A stretch of DNA of 64,000 nucleotides, taken from assembly GCF_009859475.1 (NCBI RefSeq), contig NZ_CP044549.1:1488001-1552000 (forward strand), written 5' to 3'. Position 1 is the stretch's first letter. Each line of letters begins with the position of its first letter. The translations under genes were made by a program, and so were the position numbers. Below the pieces are notes generated by a model. The model was not told where the DNA came from. It ran no database searches and saw only the letters and a program-made list of their open reading frames with translations. This document shows positions 43,256 to 52,413 of this stretch, one piece after another. The DNA is from Hydrogenophaga sp. BPS33. Lineage in GTDB: Bacteria; Pseudomonadota; Gammaproteobacteria; Burkholderiales; Burkholderiaceae_C.

Positions 43256-44979
43256 CCACAACTACCGTAAATCTCAAGCTCGAAGTCATTTGGGCTCGGC
43301 TCGCATCCATTGTCGATGAGGCCGCCACCGCTCTGGTTCGGACCTGCTTCTCCACCGTCATCCGTGATTCGAATGACTATGGCTGCCAGTTGTTCGACGA
43401 GAACTACAACCTGATAGCTCAATCGACACTGGGAACGCCTGGTTTCCTTGGCGCTCTACCCCACGCGATGAAACAGATCGGGGCATTGTTCCCTCCAGAA
43501 ACTTTGTCGCCAGGAGACATCCTCGCAACGAACGATCCTTGGATGTGCACCGGCCACCTCAACGACATCACGGTGGTCACGCCGATTTTTAACGGCTCCA
43601 AGATTATTGCCTACGCCATTTGCACGGCGCACGAAGCTGACATCGGAGGCCGAATCGCCGTCTCCGAGACGAAGGAGGTCTTCGAAGAAGGTTTGTTCAT
43701 CCCTCCGATGAAGCTGGTTGCGGCTGGTGTCGAAGACGCCACCGCTTTCCGCTTTATTCGAGCCAACGTTCGGCAACCGGCCTACGTTGTTGGCGACGTG
43801 CGTGCGCAGATTTCGTCCAATGAGGTAATGGCGCGCCGCACACTCGATTTGTTATCCGAATACGGGCTTGCGGATCTGACCGAGGTCAGCGCCCAGATCC
43901 TGCAACGAACCAGTTCGGCTGTCGCAGCGAAAATCGCGAACTGCAAAGAGGGCACCTACGTCAGCGAAGCGACGATTGATGCTTACGACGGAAAGCCTGT
44001 TCACATCAAAGTGGCCGTTACCGTCCGCGACGGTCGCGTGCTCGTCGACTATGCCGGCACCACGAGCCAGATTGAGCGAGGTGTTAACGTTTGCTACCCC
44101 TACACGCTTTCGTACACGGTGTTCGCGCTCAAGTGCGCCCTCAGCCCGCTACTGCCCAACAACGAGGGGGTGTTGCGTCTGATCGACGTGCGCGCGCCCG
44201 AAGGGTCGATTCTTAACGCGAAATACCCCGCCCCGGTCAACTCCCGCGCGAGTATCGCCCAGTTCCTGCCGGAGATCATCCTGGGCGCACTCGCACAGGC
44301 GATCCCGAGTTGCGCGATGGCAGCCAGCGGCGGTGCACCGATCTGGGTGCAGCGATTCTCCGGCGTTGCAGCTGACGGAAAGAAATTTCTTTTGTTCTGT
44401 GCCGCACGCGGTGGTTTGGGCGGCAGATCGACTGCCGACGGTGTCTCCGCTCTGGCCTTTCCTAGCAATACGGTGCCGACGCCCGTCGAGGTTCAGGAAG
44501 CCGACGGTCCTGTCATTTTCGAATGCAAGGAACTCACACCGAACTCTGCTGGCGCTGGCGAATTCCGCGGAGGCTTTGGGCAGCACATCGCAATGAAGAT
44601 TGCCGAAGGAGCCCGATCACCGCAAGGTTCCGTCATTGTCAGCGCAAAGGGAGGCCGCCTGCACTACGCGGTCCCGGGAGTGCGCGGAGGATTGGACGCG
44701 CCGCTAGGACGCGTTGCGGTGAACGGCGAGCCCTTCACCGTGTCCGGTCGACAGGTGGTTCTCGGCCCGGGCGATCGCCTCGAACTGCATTTGCCTGGTG
44801 GCGGCGGCTTTGGCAATCCCTTGCGACGGGATCCCGAAAGCGTTGCCAGCGACGTCTCCAGCGGCCTTGTCTCCATCGAGCAGGCACGGAACGTGTATGG
44901 CGTCGTTTTCTCCCGGCTCGGGCTCGACCGGGCGGAGACCGAGAAGCTGCGTGCTGATCGGATGGCTGCAACTCAATAG
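43252..44979 (+). CDS. hyuB: hydantoinase B/oxoprolinase family protein, HyuB-type
   Basis: A 575-aa partner of HyuA, overlapping it by 4 nt. Typical HyuB features are IWARLASIVDEAATALVRTCFSTVIRDSNDYGC near the start, PGDILATNDPWMCTGHLNDI (with conserved Asp and His likely binding metal), NSAGAGEFRGGFGQ and LPGGGGFGNPLRRDPE near the end. The products of such pairs hydrolyse or carboxylate cyclic amides or related substrates in the cytoplasm. Confidence 0.92.
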   Translation: MTTTTVNLKLEVIWARLASIVDEAATALVRTCFSTVIRDSNDYGCQLFDENYNLIAQSTLGTPGFLGALPHAMKQIGALFPPETLSPGDILATNDPWMCTGHLNDITVVTPIFNGSKIIAYAICTAHEADIGGRIAVSETKEVFEEGLFIPPMKLVAAGVEDATAFRFIRANVRQPAYVVGDVRAQISSNEVMARRTLDLLSEYGLADLTEVSAQILQRTSSAVAAKIANCKEGTYVSEATIDAYDGKPVHIKVAVTVRDGRVLVDYAGTTSQIERGVNVCYPYTLSYTVFALKCALSPLLPNNEGVLRLIDVRAPEGSILNAKYPAPVNSRASIAQFLPEIILGALAQAIPSCAMAASGGAPIWVQRFSGVAADGKKFLLFCAARGGLGGRSTADGVSALAFPSNTVPTPVEVQEADGPVIFECKELTPNSAGAGEFRGGFGQHIAMKIAEGARSPQGSVIVSAKGGRLHYAVPGVRGGLDAPLGRVAVNGEPFTVSGRQVVLGPGDRLELHLPGGGGFGNPLRRDPESVASDVSSGLVSIEQARNVYGVVFSRLGLDRAETEKLRADRMAATQ

Positions 44980-44989
44980 GAGAAATCGA

Positions 44990-45955
44990 ATGATCAGATT
45001 GCTTTTTGTGCTCTTAGTCGCTTGCCTTCCACCGGCTGTTGCCACTGCGGCCGATCGACTGTTCGTGCGGCCTCTCAAATGGGTTATTCCGTTTCCGGCG
45101 GGCGGCGCTGGCGACATGATGGCACGCACACTGGCACCGGATCTTTCTGCCGCCATCGACGTGCCGGTGCTTATTGAGAACCAGGGCGGTGCACAGGGAG
45201 CAATCGCATCTGCGACGGTGGCTCGGGCCAAGCCCGACGGGCACACGATATTGCTCGGCTTTCTCGGATCCATGGCGCAAAATCCCTGGGCTTACAACAA
45301 CATCGGCTATGACCCGCTGACTGACCTCGAACACGTGACGCTTCTCAGCGCGCAGCCACTGCTGATCGCCTCCGGGCCCAAGCTTGGCGTCACGACCCTC
45401 CAGGAGATGGTGGCGCTAGCGAGGTCGCGTAGTAAGGCTGCCCCGATCTCCTACGCGTCGACCTCGCTCAATTCAAGATTGACCGGAGTATTGGTGAGCC
45501 AGGCCATCGGTGCGACCATGATGGATGTGGCATACAAGGGCGGTGGTCCAGCTCTCAATGACGTACTGGGCGGACATGTAGAGATGATGTATGTTGCCCC
45601 TGCAACGGTGCTCGGGCCAGTACGAGACGGCAAGCTCCGCGGTCTCGCCGTGACCGGGCCGACCCGGCTCCCGGCACTGCCGGATGTGCCCACCGTTGCA
45701 GAGGCCGGCTTTCCTGCGCTCGAATCCGTGAGCTGGTATTCCATCGCCGCGCCCAAAGGAACGCCCGCAAAATTTCAAGAGCGACTAGCTGCTGAGTTCG
45801 CGAAGATCCTGACGAGACCCGAGATCAAGGAAAAACTGCGCGCCGCTGGTTTCGAAGCCCTGACGAGTTCTCCGACAGAAACCGTTCGGTACGTGCGCGC
45901 CGAACACGCGCGCTGGGGGAAGATCGTTCAGTCCTCCGGCATCAGCAAAGAGTAA
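44990..45955 (+). CDS. Bug-family periplasmic receptor
   Basis: A 321-aa binding protein from the ATG at 44990 with AGGAGA upstream. The signal peptide MIRLLFVLLVACLPPAVATA ends at ATA-A. The Bug motifs LKWVIPFPAGGAGDMMARTLA, ENQGGAQGAIASATVARAKPDGHTILLG and VAYKGGGPALNDVLGGH are present; the usual NKPGAGG is changed to NQGGAQG. It lies between hyuB and a PrpD-like gene, all closely spaced on one strand. Confidence 0.9.
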   Translation: MIRLLFVLLVACLPPAVATAADRLFVRPLKWVIPFPAGGAGDMMARTLAPDLSAAIDVPVLIENQGGAQGAIASATVARAKPDGHTILLGFLGSMAQNPWAYNNIGYDPLTDLEHVTLLSAQPLLIASGPKLGVTTLQEMVALARSRSKAAPISYASTSLNSRLTGVLVSQAIGATMMDVAYKGGGPALNDVLGGHVEMMYVAPATVLGPVRDGKLRGLAVTGPTRLPALPDVPTVAEAGFPALESVSWYSIAAPKGTPAKFQERLAAEFAKILTRPEIKEKLRAAGFEALTSSPTETVRYVRAEHARWGKIVQSSGISKE

Positions 45956-45965
45956 AGGCCTACTA

Positions 45966-47357
45966 ATGAAATCCGAAAATCAAAAACATCCCCAGTTTGC
46001 CGAAGTCTTGGCCAACTATGCCGCCGGCCTTCGCTACGAAGACATCCCAGAGCAAGTGAGAGAAAGGGCCAAGGAGGTTTTTCTTGACACCATCGGCGTG
46101 GCACTCAATGGTGCGTCCTCCGAGTGGGCCGGTATTGCCCGCTCGGCACGCACCGTGCGTGCCGGCTCCGGCGAATCGTCGGTGATCGGGACTCGCCTGA
46201 AAGTGTCGCCGACAAATGCTGCGCTGCTGAACGGTGTCGCTGCGCACGCGTTCGACTTCGACGATGTCCACAACGAGTCCATCACGCATCCTGCGGGTGT
46301 TCTTGTTCCCGCCATCCTCGCGGCGGCGGAGGACTCTGGCGCCAGCGGAAAGTCGGCGATCGTAGCGCTCACGGCAGGCTTCGATGTCCTGACACGTGTG
46401 GGGATGGCACTAGAGCCGCTGAATCACCGCAAGCGCGGCTTCCACCCCACAGGGACCTGTGGCCCGTTTGGCGCGGCGATCGCGTCTGGGCTGGTGCTGG
46501 GGTTGAGCGAAAAGCAACTGGTATGGTCTCTCGGCGTGGCGGGGAGCTGTGCCTCGGGCCTCATGGAGTACTGGCAAGACGGCGCCATGACCAAGCGCCT
46601 GCAGGCCGGCCTGGGCGCCTGTCATGGGGTCCTCGCAGCCTCTTTGTCCGAAGCCGGCTTCACCGGACCCGCCAGCGTTTTCGAAGGCCAGAGCGGCGTC
46701 TTGGGTGCTTATACCGATGGCGCCAAGCCAGAGCGACTGACGGCCAATCTTGGAACCATTTTTGAGATCGAGAACACGCAGATCAAACTGTTTGCATGTC
46801 GCAGTGGGCTGCATACCGCGCTGGCGATCATTCTGCAAATGATCCGCGAACATGGCTTCGGACCGCAGGAGATCGAGGAAATCACGGTAGGTCACATGCG
46901 TCAGGAGCGCATGTCTGAAAAAGCCTTCCGGCCGAATACGACGCTCGACGGGCAATTGAGCCTGCCGTATTCGATCGCCGTTGCCTGCTTCGACAAGGCA
47001 GCGGGGCCCAGCCAGTACACACCGGAGAAACTGCACAATCCGGAGATCCTCGACCTCGTACAACGCGTCAAGCCCGTGTTCAAGCAAGAGTTCTTCGACT
47101 TCTACAAGCGCGACGAAAAGGCTCTCCCCTCCAGTGTAGAGGTAGTCCTGAAGGACGGGCGCCGTTTCTATGAGCGGCAGGACTTCCCTCCGGACGGCCC
47201 GAACAATCGTCGCACCCGCCAGGAAATCGTGGACAAGTTTCGCGGACTCGCGGATCCCGTCATCTCGCCGCAACGGGCGGCTGAGCTAGCGACTGCGGTT
47301 CTGTCTCTGGAAAACGTTGCCGACCTCAGGGAACTTTCGGCGTACTTGCAAGCCTGA
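45966..47357 (+). CDS. MmgE/PrpD family protein (1 of 3)
   Basis: A 463-aa protein 10 nt after the Bug gene. Family signatures: LDTIGVALNGAS near residue 40, HAFDFDDVHNESITHPAG (conserved His and Asp pair), KRGFHPTGTCGPFGAA and the C-terminal EIVDKFRGLADPVISPQRA. MmgE/PrpD enzymes include 2-methylcitrate dehydratase, cis-aconitate decarboxylase and iminodisuccinate epimerase; all act on di- or tricarboxylates. Which reaction occurs here cannot be decided from motifs. It is the last gene of the hyuA operon and converges on the LysR gene. Confidence 0.9.
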   Translation: MKSENQKHPQFAEVLANYAAGLRYEDIPEQVRERAKEVFLDTIGVALNGASSEWAGIARSARTVRAGSGESSVIGTRLKVSPTNAALLNGVAAHAFDFDDVHNESITHPAGVLVPAILAAAEDSGASGKSAIVALTAGFDVLTRVGMALEPLNHRKRGFHPTGTCGPFGAAIASGLVLGLSEKQLVWSLGVAGSCASGLMEYWQDGAMTKRLQAGLGACHGVLAASLSEAGFTGPASVFEGQSGVLGAYTDGAKPERLTANLGTIFEIENTQIKLFACRSGLHTALAIILQMIREHGFGPQEIEEITVGHMRQERMSEKAFRPNTTLDGQLSLPYSIAVACFDKAAGPSQYTPEKLHNPEILDLVQRVKPVFKQEFFDFYKRDEKALPSSVEVVLKDGRRFYERQDFPPDGPNNRRTRQEIVDKFRGLADPVISPQRAAELATAVLSLENVADLRELSAYLQA

Positions 47358-47378
47358 CACGGCGGCCCCTGGTCAGTT

Positions 47379-48302
47379 TCAATTGCGTCTCATCGCCTCC
47401 TGAATGTCTGCGCGTGACAGACTGGGGGCGATCAGGCTGATGAGATCGTAGGTATATCCTCTCAGGAAGCTCCCTCTCCTTAGTGTGAGATAGGCGGAAG
47501 TGGCAGGAAACAAACCCCGTGCGGGCAAGATTGCAATGTTGCTGTCCTGATCGGGGTCGAGGGCTGTCGACTGGATGATCGAGACGCCTAGACCTGCGGC
47601 AACGGCGCCCTTCAGGAAGTCGGCATCCGGGGCACGGATGATGGTGCGGGGGCGGAGACCGGCTTGGCGAAACGAGTCCATCACGGCACGTCCCGCCGCA
47701 GCGACCTGCTCATAGCCGACCAGCGGATACCTCGCCACATCCTCGAGTTTGAGCTTCTTGCACTTCGTCAACGGGTGCCCGAGCGGGGTGATGATGCAAC
47801 GCTCAATGGGATAAGCGGGCAGTGCCACGATGTCATCGGACATGCGCGTCGGAAGCGTGCCCAGCCCGAACTGGCACTCCCCGGACAACACCATGGCCAC
47901 GATGCCCGACGGCGTCTGCTGCTTAAGCACGAGGTCCACCTCCTCGTAAGTTTTCCGGAATACCTTGATCGCAGGAAGCAGCACATACCGTGCATGTGCA
48001 TGGGAGGTAGCGATGTGAAGCACGCCCTTAGTCTGTTGAAACCGCTCTGCGGCAATGTCGCCGAGCGCCGTCGAGTCATTCAGCATCCGTCGGGCCAGCA
48101 CGATCACCTCCTCACCCAATTCGGTGAGCTCGATGATCCGGCTTCTCGAGCGGACGAATATCTCTCCTCCCAGTTCACCCTCGATCAGCGCCACCAATTT
48201 GCTAACTGCAGGTTGCGTCGTGCACATCACATCGGCCGCCCGAGTCACGCTGAAGCCGTTTGCGACGATCTCGCAAATGGCCCGAAGTTGTTGCAAAGTC
48301 AC
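47379..48302 (-). CDS. LysR-family regulator, CysB-like subgroup
   Basis: The GTG at 48302 gives 307 aa beginning VTLQQLRAICEI, which lines up with CysB (MKLQQLRYIVEV) and has GAGAGG about 10 nt upstream; an ATG at 48338 would add 12 unrelated residues. The HTH reads GFSVTRAADVMCTTQPAVSKLVALIE. The effector domain has the CysB-type TSHAHARYVLLPAIKVFR. It lies between two carboxylate operons and is divergent from the Bug/flavoprotein operon; the 23-nt motif shared with the hyuA promoter makes it the probable regulator of both. Confidence 0.88.
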   Translation of the reverse strand: MTLQQLRAICEIVANGFSVTRAADVMCTTQPAVSKLVALIEGELGGEIFVRSRSRIIELTELGEEVIVLARRMLNDSTALGDIAAERFQQTKGVLHIATSHAHARYVLLPAIKVFRKTYEEVDLVLKQQTPSGIVAMVLSGECQFGLGTLPTRMSDDIVALPAYPIERCIITPLGHPLTKCKKLKLEDVARYPLVGYEQVAAAGRAVMDSFRQAGLRPRTIIRAPDADFLKGAVAAGLGVSIIQSTALDPDQDSNIAILPARGLFPATSAYLTLRRGSFLRGYTYDLISLIAPSLSRADIQEAMRRN

Positions 48303-48460
48303 GGTCCTTACCTCTCTAAAACCATATCCAAATGGCAATGCATGAATGAGAATATACCATCACCTAGACATCCACTCGCGGTAACCTTTCATTGCTCGGA
48401 GTCGAGTTTTTGCAGTCGGTTACACGCCGATTTTTGGTCTTTTATCGAAGGAGCCACGCT
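48303..48460. promoter_or_regulatory. LysR/Bug divergent promoter with shared 23-nt motif
   Basis: Motif at 48332-48354 (ATGGCAATGCATGAATGAGA...) agrees with the hyuA-upstream site in 20 of 23 positions, all three differences being transitions, and weaker similarity extends a few bases further right. GAAGGAG at 48448-48454 is the ribosome-binding site of the Bug gene. Confidence 0.6.
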
Positions 48461-49468
48461 ATGTCGGATACGTCACGTCAGCAAGCTACAAAAGGAAAAG
48501 TAGCCTTTCGAAGGTCGTTGTGGTTACGGGTGATGACACTCTTACTGGCAACGCCGTTGCTCGGCGCGCATGCATTTGCTCAATATCCGGATCGCACCAT
48601 TCGCCTGGTTCATGCGTGGGCCGCCGGATCTGCAACTGACGGCGCTGCGCGCGCGTTCGCCAAAGAACTCGGTGACCGGCTCGGGCAAAGCGTCGTCGTG
48701 GATAACAAGCCCGGAGCCGAGGGAATCATCGGCACCGCCTATGTCGCTAAGGCGCAACCCGATGGCTACAACCTGATCGTGACCTCGATGGGAACCATGG
48801 TCCTGAATGATCTGCTGCATGCGAAGCTTCAATACAACCCGAGAGAGGACCTTGAGCCACTCGGCTTGTTTGCGAAGTCGTCCTTCATCCTCGTGGCCAG
48901 CAATAAGTTTGCTGCAACCAATCTTGACGAGGTCCTGAAGCGCGTGAAGCAGCAACCGGGAGAAGTGTCGATAGGATTGTTCGGTGGCATCACCGACCTC
49001 ATCGCTTCGGCGCTTTCCGCCGAGACTGGCAGCAAGCTTCTCCACGTCCGGTATCAGGGCGGCGCACCGACTCTGAACGCAGTGCTGTCCGGGGAAGTCA
49101 ACCTTGGCGTGTTGCCTGCCGCCTACGCAGTACTGCACGGCACCAAATTCCGCGTTATCGGCGTGACCAGTCCAACCCGGCTCAGCTACCTCCCCGACGC
49201 ACCCACTTTCGCCGAACAGGGAGTTCAGCGGATGGAATTTGCGAACTGGTACGGCGTGCATGGACCACGGGGACTGCCGGAAACGGTTCGATCCGTCTTG
49301 CATTCCGCGGTCAAGGAGACTGCCGAGTCGGCCCAGTTCATCGAGCAACTCAAGAGGATGGGCATCGAGCCCGAGTTTCTCAACGCCGAGCAGTTCGCTA
49401 AGTTCCTGGCAGCGGAGCGCGTCAAGTACACACGACTCCTCGAAAACTCCGAGCTGCGCCGCCGCTAA
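48461..49468 (+). CDS. Bug-family periplasmic receptor
   Basis: A 335-aa binding protein; the ATG at 48461 follows GAAGGAG. The signal peptide is preceded by a long basic stretch and ends near HAFAQ. Bug motifs YPDRTIRLVHAWAAGSATDGAARAFA (the PFPPGG loop replaced by AWAAGS), DNKPGAEGIIGTAYVAK, PDGYNLIVTSMGT and VRYQGGAPTLNAVLSGE are readable. It leads an operon with a flavoprotein and two MmgE/PrpD genes. Confidence 0.9.
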   Translation: MSDTSRQQATKGKVAFRRSLWLRVMTLLLATPLLGAHAFAQYPDRTIRLVHAWAAGSATDGAARAFAKELGDRLGQSVVVDNKPGAEGIIGTAYVAKAQPDGYNLIVTSMGTMVLNDLLHAKLQYNPREDLEPLGLFAKSSFILVASNKFAATNLDEVLKRVKQQPGEVSIGLFGGITDLIASALSAETGSKLLHVRYQGGAPTLNAVLSGEVNLGVLPAAYAVLHGTKFRVIGVTSPTRLSYLPDAPTFAEQGVQRMEFANWYGVHGPRGLPETVRSVLHSAVKETAESAQFIEQLKRMGIEPEFLNAEQFAKFLAAERVKYTRLLENSELRRR

Positions 49469-49516
49469 TAGGGACCTTTGCCGCCTGCACGGCACATTAC
49501 TGAGAAAGCAAGATTG

Positions 49517-50992
49517 ATGAAATCGGAAGTATTGTTTGAAGCGAACGCCGAAGCGGACATTGTCGTGATCGGCTTCGGCGGCGCCGGCGCCGCGACGGCC
49601 ATTGCGGCTCACGACATGGGCGCCAAGGTGATTATTCTGGAGAAGGCGCCGAAGGGCCTCGAAGGCGGCAATACGCGCGTTTCAGGTCAGGGCTATCTGA
49701 ACGTTGATGGAGTCGAAGACGCCGTTGACTATCTGAACGCTCTAGCCGGCAGCGAAGAGTTGCCCCAGAACCATGTTCGGGCATGGGTAATGGAATGCAG
49801 TCAGAACAATGACTGGATGCGAAGCATAGGGGCGACGCCCGAGGAGCACCATCACCAACCGGTCGGCATTGAGTTTCCTGAGCTGAAGGGCTCGCAATGC
49901 GTCCGAAAGTTCCACCACGGCCCTCGGACAGGCTACTCTCATACATGGGATTTTCTGGCAGGCGCTGTCGCGGAGCGATCCATCGAGGTGCTCTACGACG
50001 CGCGCGCGAGCAAGCTCATTCAAGAGGGTATGTCCCGGGAAATTCTTGGCGTTCAGGCAAGCTGCGCCGGCCAGCCCATCACGGTTCGCGCCAGGAAGGC
50101 GGTTGTTCTGGCTTGCGGGGGCTTTGAGAACAATCAGTCGATGATTCGCGACTATCTGCCCGGCGTGTCTGCCTGCTATCCCTCAGGAACGCCGTATAAC
50201 GAAGGTGACGGTGTTCACATGGCGCTGGCAGTCGGTGCCGATCTCTGGCATATGAAAAACTTCGCGGGTCCTTCGATGGCGCTCAAGGTCAACGAATACC
50301 AAAGCACCTTTTCGATGACAGCGCTGCATTTCAGCCATGAGCAGCGCGGGGGAATGATTGTGGTCGGTCCCGACGGCCGCCGCTTTACCGACGAAAAGTA
50401 CAAGACTTTGCACGGTAAGGTCCGCCGAAGTGGGGAGTGGCACACGCTCGCGCTGCCCACAGCCATGTATATGGTGTTTGACCATGCCCTGTTCTCGGAT
50501 GGACCGATCTACGACAAGGAGCCGCGAATGAACTGGAGTCGTGTGGTCGATCGGTATCAGTGGAGCGACGACAACGTCGCCGAGCTCGACAAGGGGTGGA
50601 TCAAGAAGGGTGATTCCATCGAGAACCTCGCAGAAGTTCTCGGCCTGGATCCTCAGGCGCTGAAGCGGACATGTGATGAATGGAATGTCATATGCGCCAA
50701 TGGCCGGGACGACCATTTCGGCCGCACGCGCATGCTGAACCCGATCGAGCGCGGGCCCTTCTATGCAGTTCCGCTCGTGGCCTCGCTGCTCAACACACAA
50801 GGAGGGCCGCGGCGAAACGCTCGCGCCCAGGTGGTTGCGCCCGATGGCGAACCGATTCCGCGGCTCTACAGCGCTGGCGAACTGGGATCGATTTTCGGCT
50901 ATCTATACCAGGGAGCAGGCAACATCGGCGAGTGCCTGGCCACGGGGCGCATTGCTGCTCGCAACGCCGTCAGCGAACCCGTCATCGACTGA
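49517..50992 (+). CDS. FAD-binding dehydrogenase, fumarate reductase/succinate dehydrogenase flavoprotein family
   Basis: A 491-aa flavoprotein from the ATG at 49517. The FAD motif is DIVVIGFGGAGAATAIAAHDMGAKVIILEK, followed by GGNTRVSGQGYL, where FAD is bound. ACGGFENNQSMI and the C-terminal AGELGSIFGYLYQGAGNIGECLATGRIAARNA are typical of the FAD_binding_2 family (fumarate reductase, 3-ketosteroid dehydrogenase, tricarballylate dehydrogenase and urocanate reductase). No heme or FMN domain and no signal peptide are seen, so it is a cytoplasmic single-domain enzyme that inserts or reduces a C=C bond in a carboxylate. Confidence 0.88.
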   Translation: MKSEVLFEANAEADIVVIGFGGAGAATAIAAHDMGAKVIILEKAPKGLEGGNTRVSGQGYLNVDGVEDAVDYLNALAGSEELPQNHVRAWVMECSQNNDWMRSIGATPEEHHHQPVGIEFPELKGSQCVRKFHHGPRTGYSHTWDFLAGAVAERSIEVLYDARASKLIQEGMSREILGVQASCAGQPITVRARKAVVLACGGFENNQSMIRDYLPGVSACYPSGTPYNEGDGVHMALAVGADLWHMKNFAGPSMALKVNEYQSTFSMTALHFSHEQRGGMIVVGPDGRRFTDEKYKTLHGKVRRSGEWHTLALPTAMYMVFDHALFSDGPIYDKEPRMNWSRVVDRYQWSDDNVAELDKGWIKKGDSIENLAEVLGLDPQALKRTCDEWNVICANGRDDHFGRTRMLNPIERGPFYAVPLVASLLNTQGGPRRNARAQVVAPDGEPIPRLYSAGELGSIFGYLYQGAGNIGECLATGRIAARNAVSEPVID

Positions 50993-51000
50993 GGCCATCA

Positions 51001-52404
51001 ATGGAAGAAACACGAAAGCTGGCGCGGTTCGCCTCTGAACTTGCGTTCGATTCCATCCCAAAGGAAGTAGTAAGCAAGGCGAAGCTGTTGATCCTCGACC
51101 AAATCGGCGCCATGCTTGGAGCGGCCACACTGCCTTGGAGCCGCTCGGTGCTGGACTATGTTCTGGACTGGGGTGGCGTCGAGGGAAATTCGACCGTTGC
51201 GTACTTCGGCACGAAAACCCGCCTCGAGCTCGCAGCATTCGCAAATGCCTGCTTCGGTCATGGATTCGAGATCGACGACCTTTACGTCCGGGGGCAGTCG
51301 CATCCCGGGTGTGTCGTCATTCCGACTGCTATCGCGGCTTGCGAATCCCAGGCTGGTTCAGGGCGCGATCTGCTGACCGCGGTGGTCGCCGGCTACGAGG
51401 TCATGGGGCGCATCAATCACGCCATCATGCCTTCCTGTGCCGAAAAGGGCTTCCATGCGGCGACGTCGGTCACCGGTCCATTCGGAGCGGCGATTGCCGC
51501 CGGAAAACTACACCGGCTCGACGCCGGCCTCATGGTCCATGCGATGTCGATCGCCGGCAGCCATGCTTCTGGGACCATCGAATACGACCAGGGCGGAGGC
51601 AGCGTGAAGCGGGTACATGCGGGGATTGCTGCTGCGGCGGGAGTTCGATCGGTGCTGCTCGCGAAACACGGGATCACGGGGCCTGCGACGATCCTGGAAG
51701 GCAAGCACGGAATATGTCACGTGTTTGCGGACAGTTGCGACCTTGGTCGGCTGACTCGCGGCTTGGGCACCGACTTTCCTGTGGTGACGGGCACTGGGTT
51801 CAAGGCCTACTGTTGCTGCGCAGGCATGCACTCCGGCATCGAGGCGCTGCAGAACCTGATGTGGAAGCACAGTATGGACGCGGCTGCGGTGAAGTCGATC
51901 ACCATGGGAACGCACTCGCGCGCGCTGTCCCATATCTCTGCTGAAGCGACGGACATCACGAGTGCTCAGTTCAGCGCCCGCTTTGGCCTTGCAGTTCGCA
52001 TGCTGCGCGGTGCAAACGGCTTCTCGGAATACACACCAGAAACCCTTAGGGACCCGGCCATTCGGGCGCTGATGGAGCGTATCGCTTTGGAGCGGGATGA
52101 GGTCTGCGATAGCGAGTGGCCGAAGACACGAGGCGCGCGCGTGCGGATTGTAATGAGCGACGGCCGCCAGCTCGAGGAAAAGGTGGATTACTACACCGGC
52201 ATGGAAGAAAACCCGATGAGCGATGACGCCGTGCGTACAAAGTTTATGACGCTGCTGGGCCCGCTGGTTCCCGAGCGCCAGTTGACGGAAATTTTGTCTC
52301 TGGTGACGCAGCTCGAGGATGCTCCGGACCTTCTGCCGCTGGCGCGCCTTCTTTGCGTGCCCGACGGCCCACGCGATCAGACGCCGTCGCGACCTTCCCA
52401 TTGA
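51001..52404 (+). CDS. MmgE/PrpD family protein (2 of 3)
   Basis: A 467-aa protein starting 8 nt after the flavoprotein. Signatures LILDQIGAMLGAATLPWS, HGFEIDDLYVRGQSHPGC and KGFHAATSVTGPFGAA correspond to those of copy 1, and the central VKRVHAGIAAAAGVRSVLLA matches the family's substrate-site loop. Sequence identity to the other two copies is modest by eye, so this looks like a functionally distinct paralogue and not a tandem duplicate. Confidence 0.9.
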   Translation: MEETRKLARFASELAFDSIPKEVVSKAKLLILDQIGAMLGAATLPWSRSVLDYVLDWGGVEGNSTVAYFGTKTRLELAAFANACFGHGFEIDDLYVRGQSHPGCVVIPTAIAACESQAGSGRDLLTAVVAGYEVMGRINHAIMPSCAEKGFHAATSVTGPFGAAIAAGKLHRLDAGLMVHAMSIAGSHASGTIEYDQGGGSVKRVHAGIAAAAGVRSVLLAKHGITGPATILEGKHGICHVFADSCDLGRLTRGLGTDFPVVTGTGFKAYCCCAGMHSGIEALQNLMWKHSMDAAAVKSITMGTHSRALSHISAEATDITSAQFSARFGLAVRMLRGANGFSEYTPETLRDPAIRALMERIALERDEVCDSEWPKTRGARVRIVMSDGRQLEEKVDYYTGMEENPMSDDAVRTKFMTLLGPLVPERQLTEILSLVTQLEDAPDLLPLARLLCVPDGPRDQTPSRPSH

Positions 52405-52413
52405 GTAGTGGAA

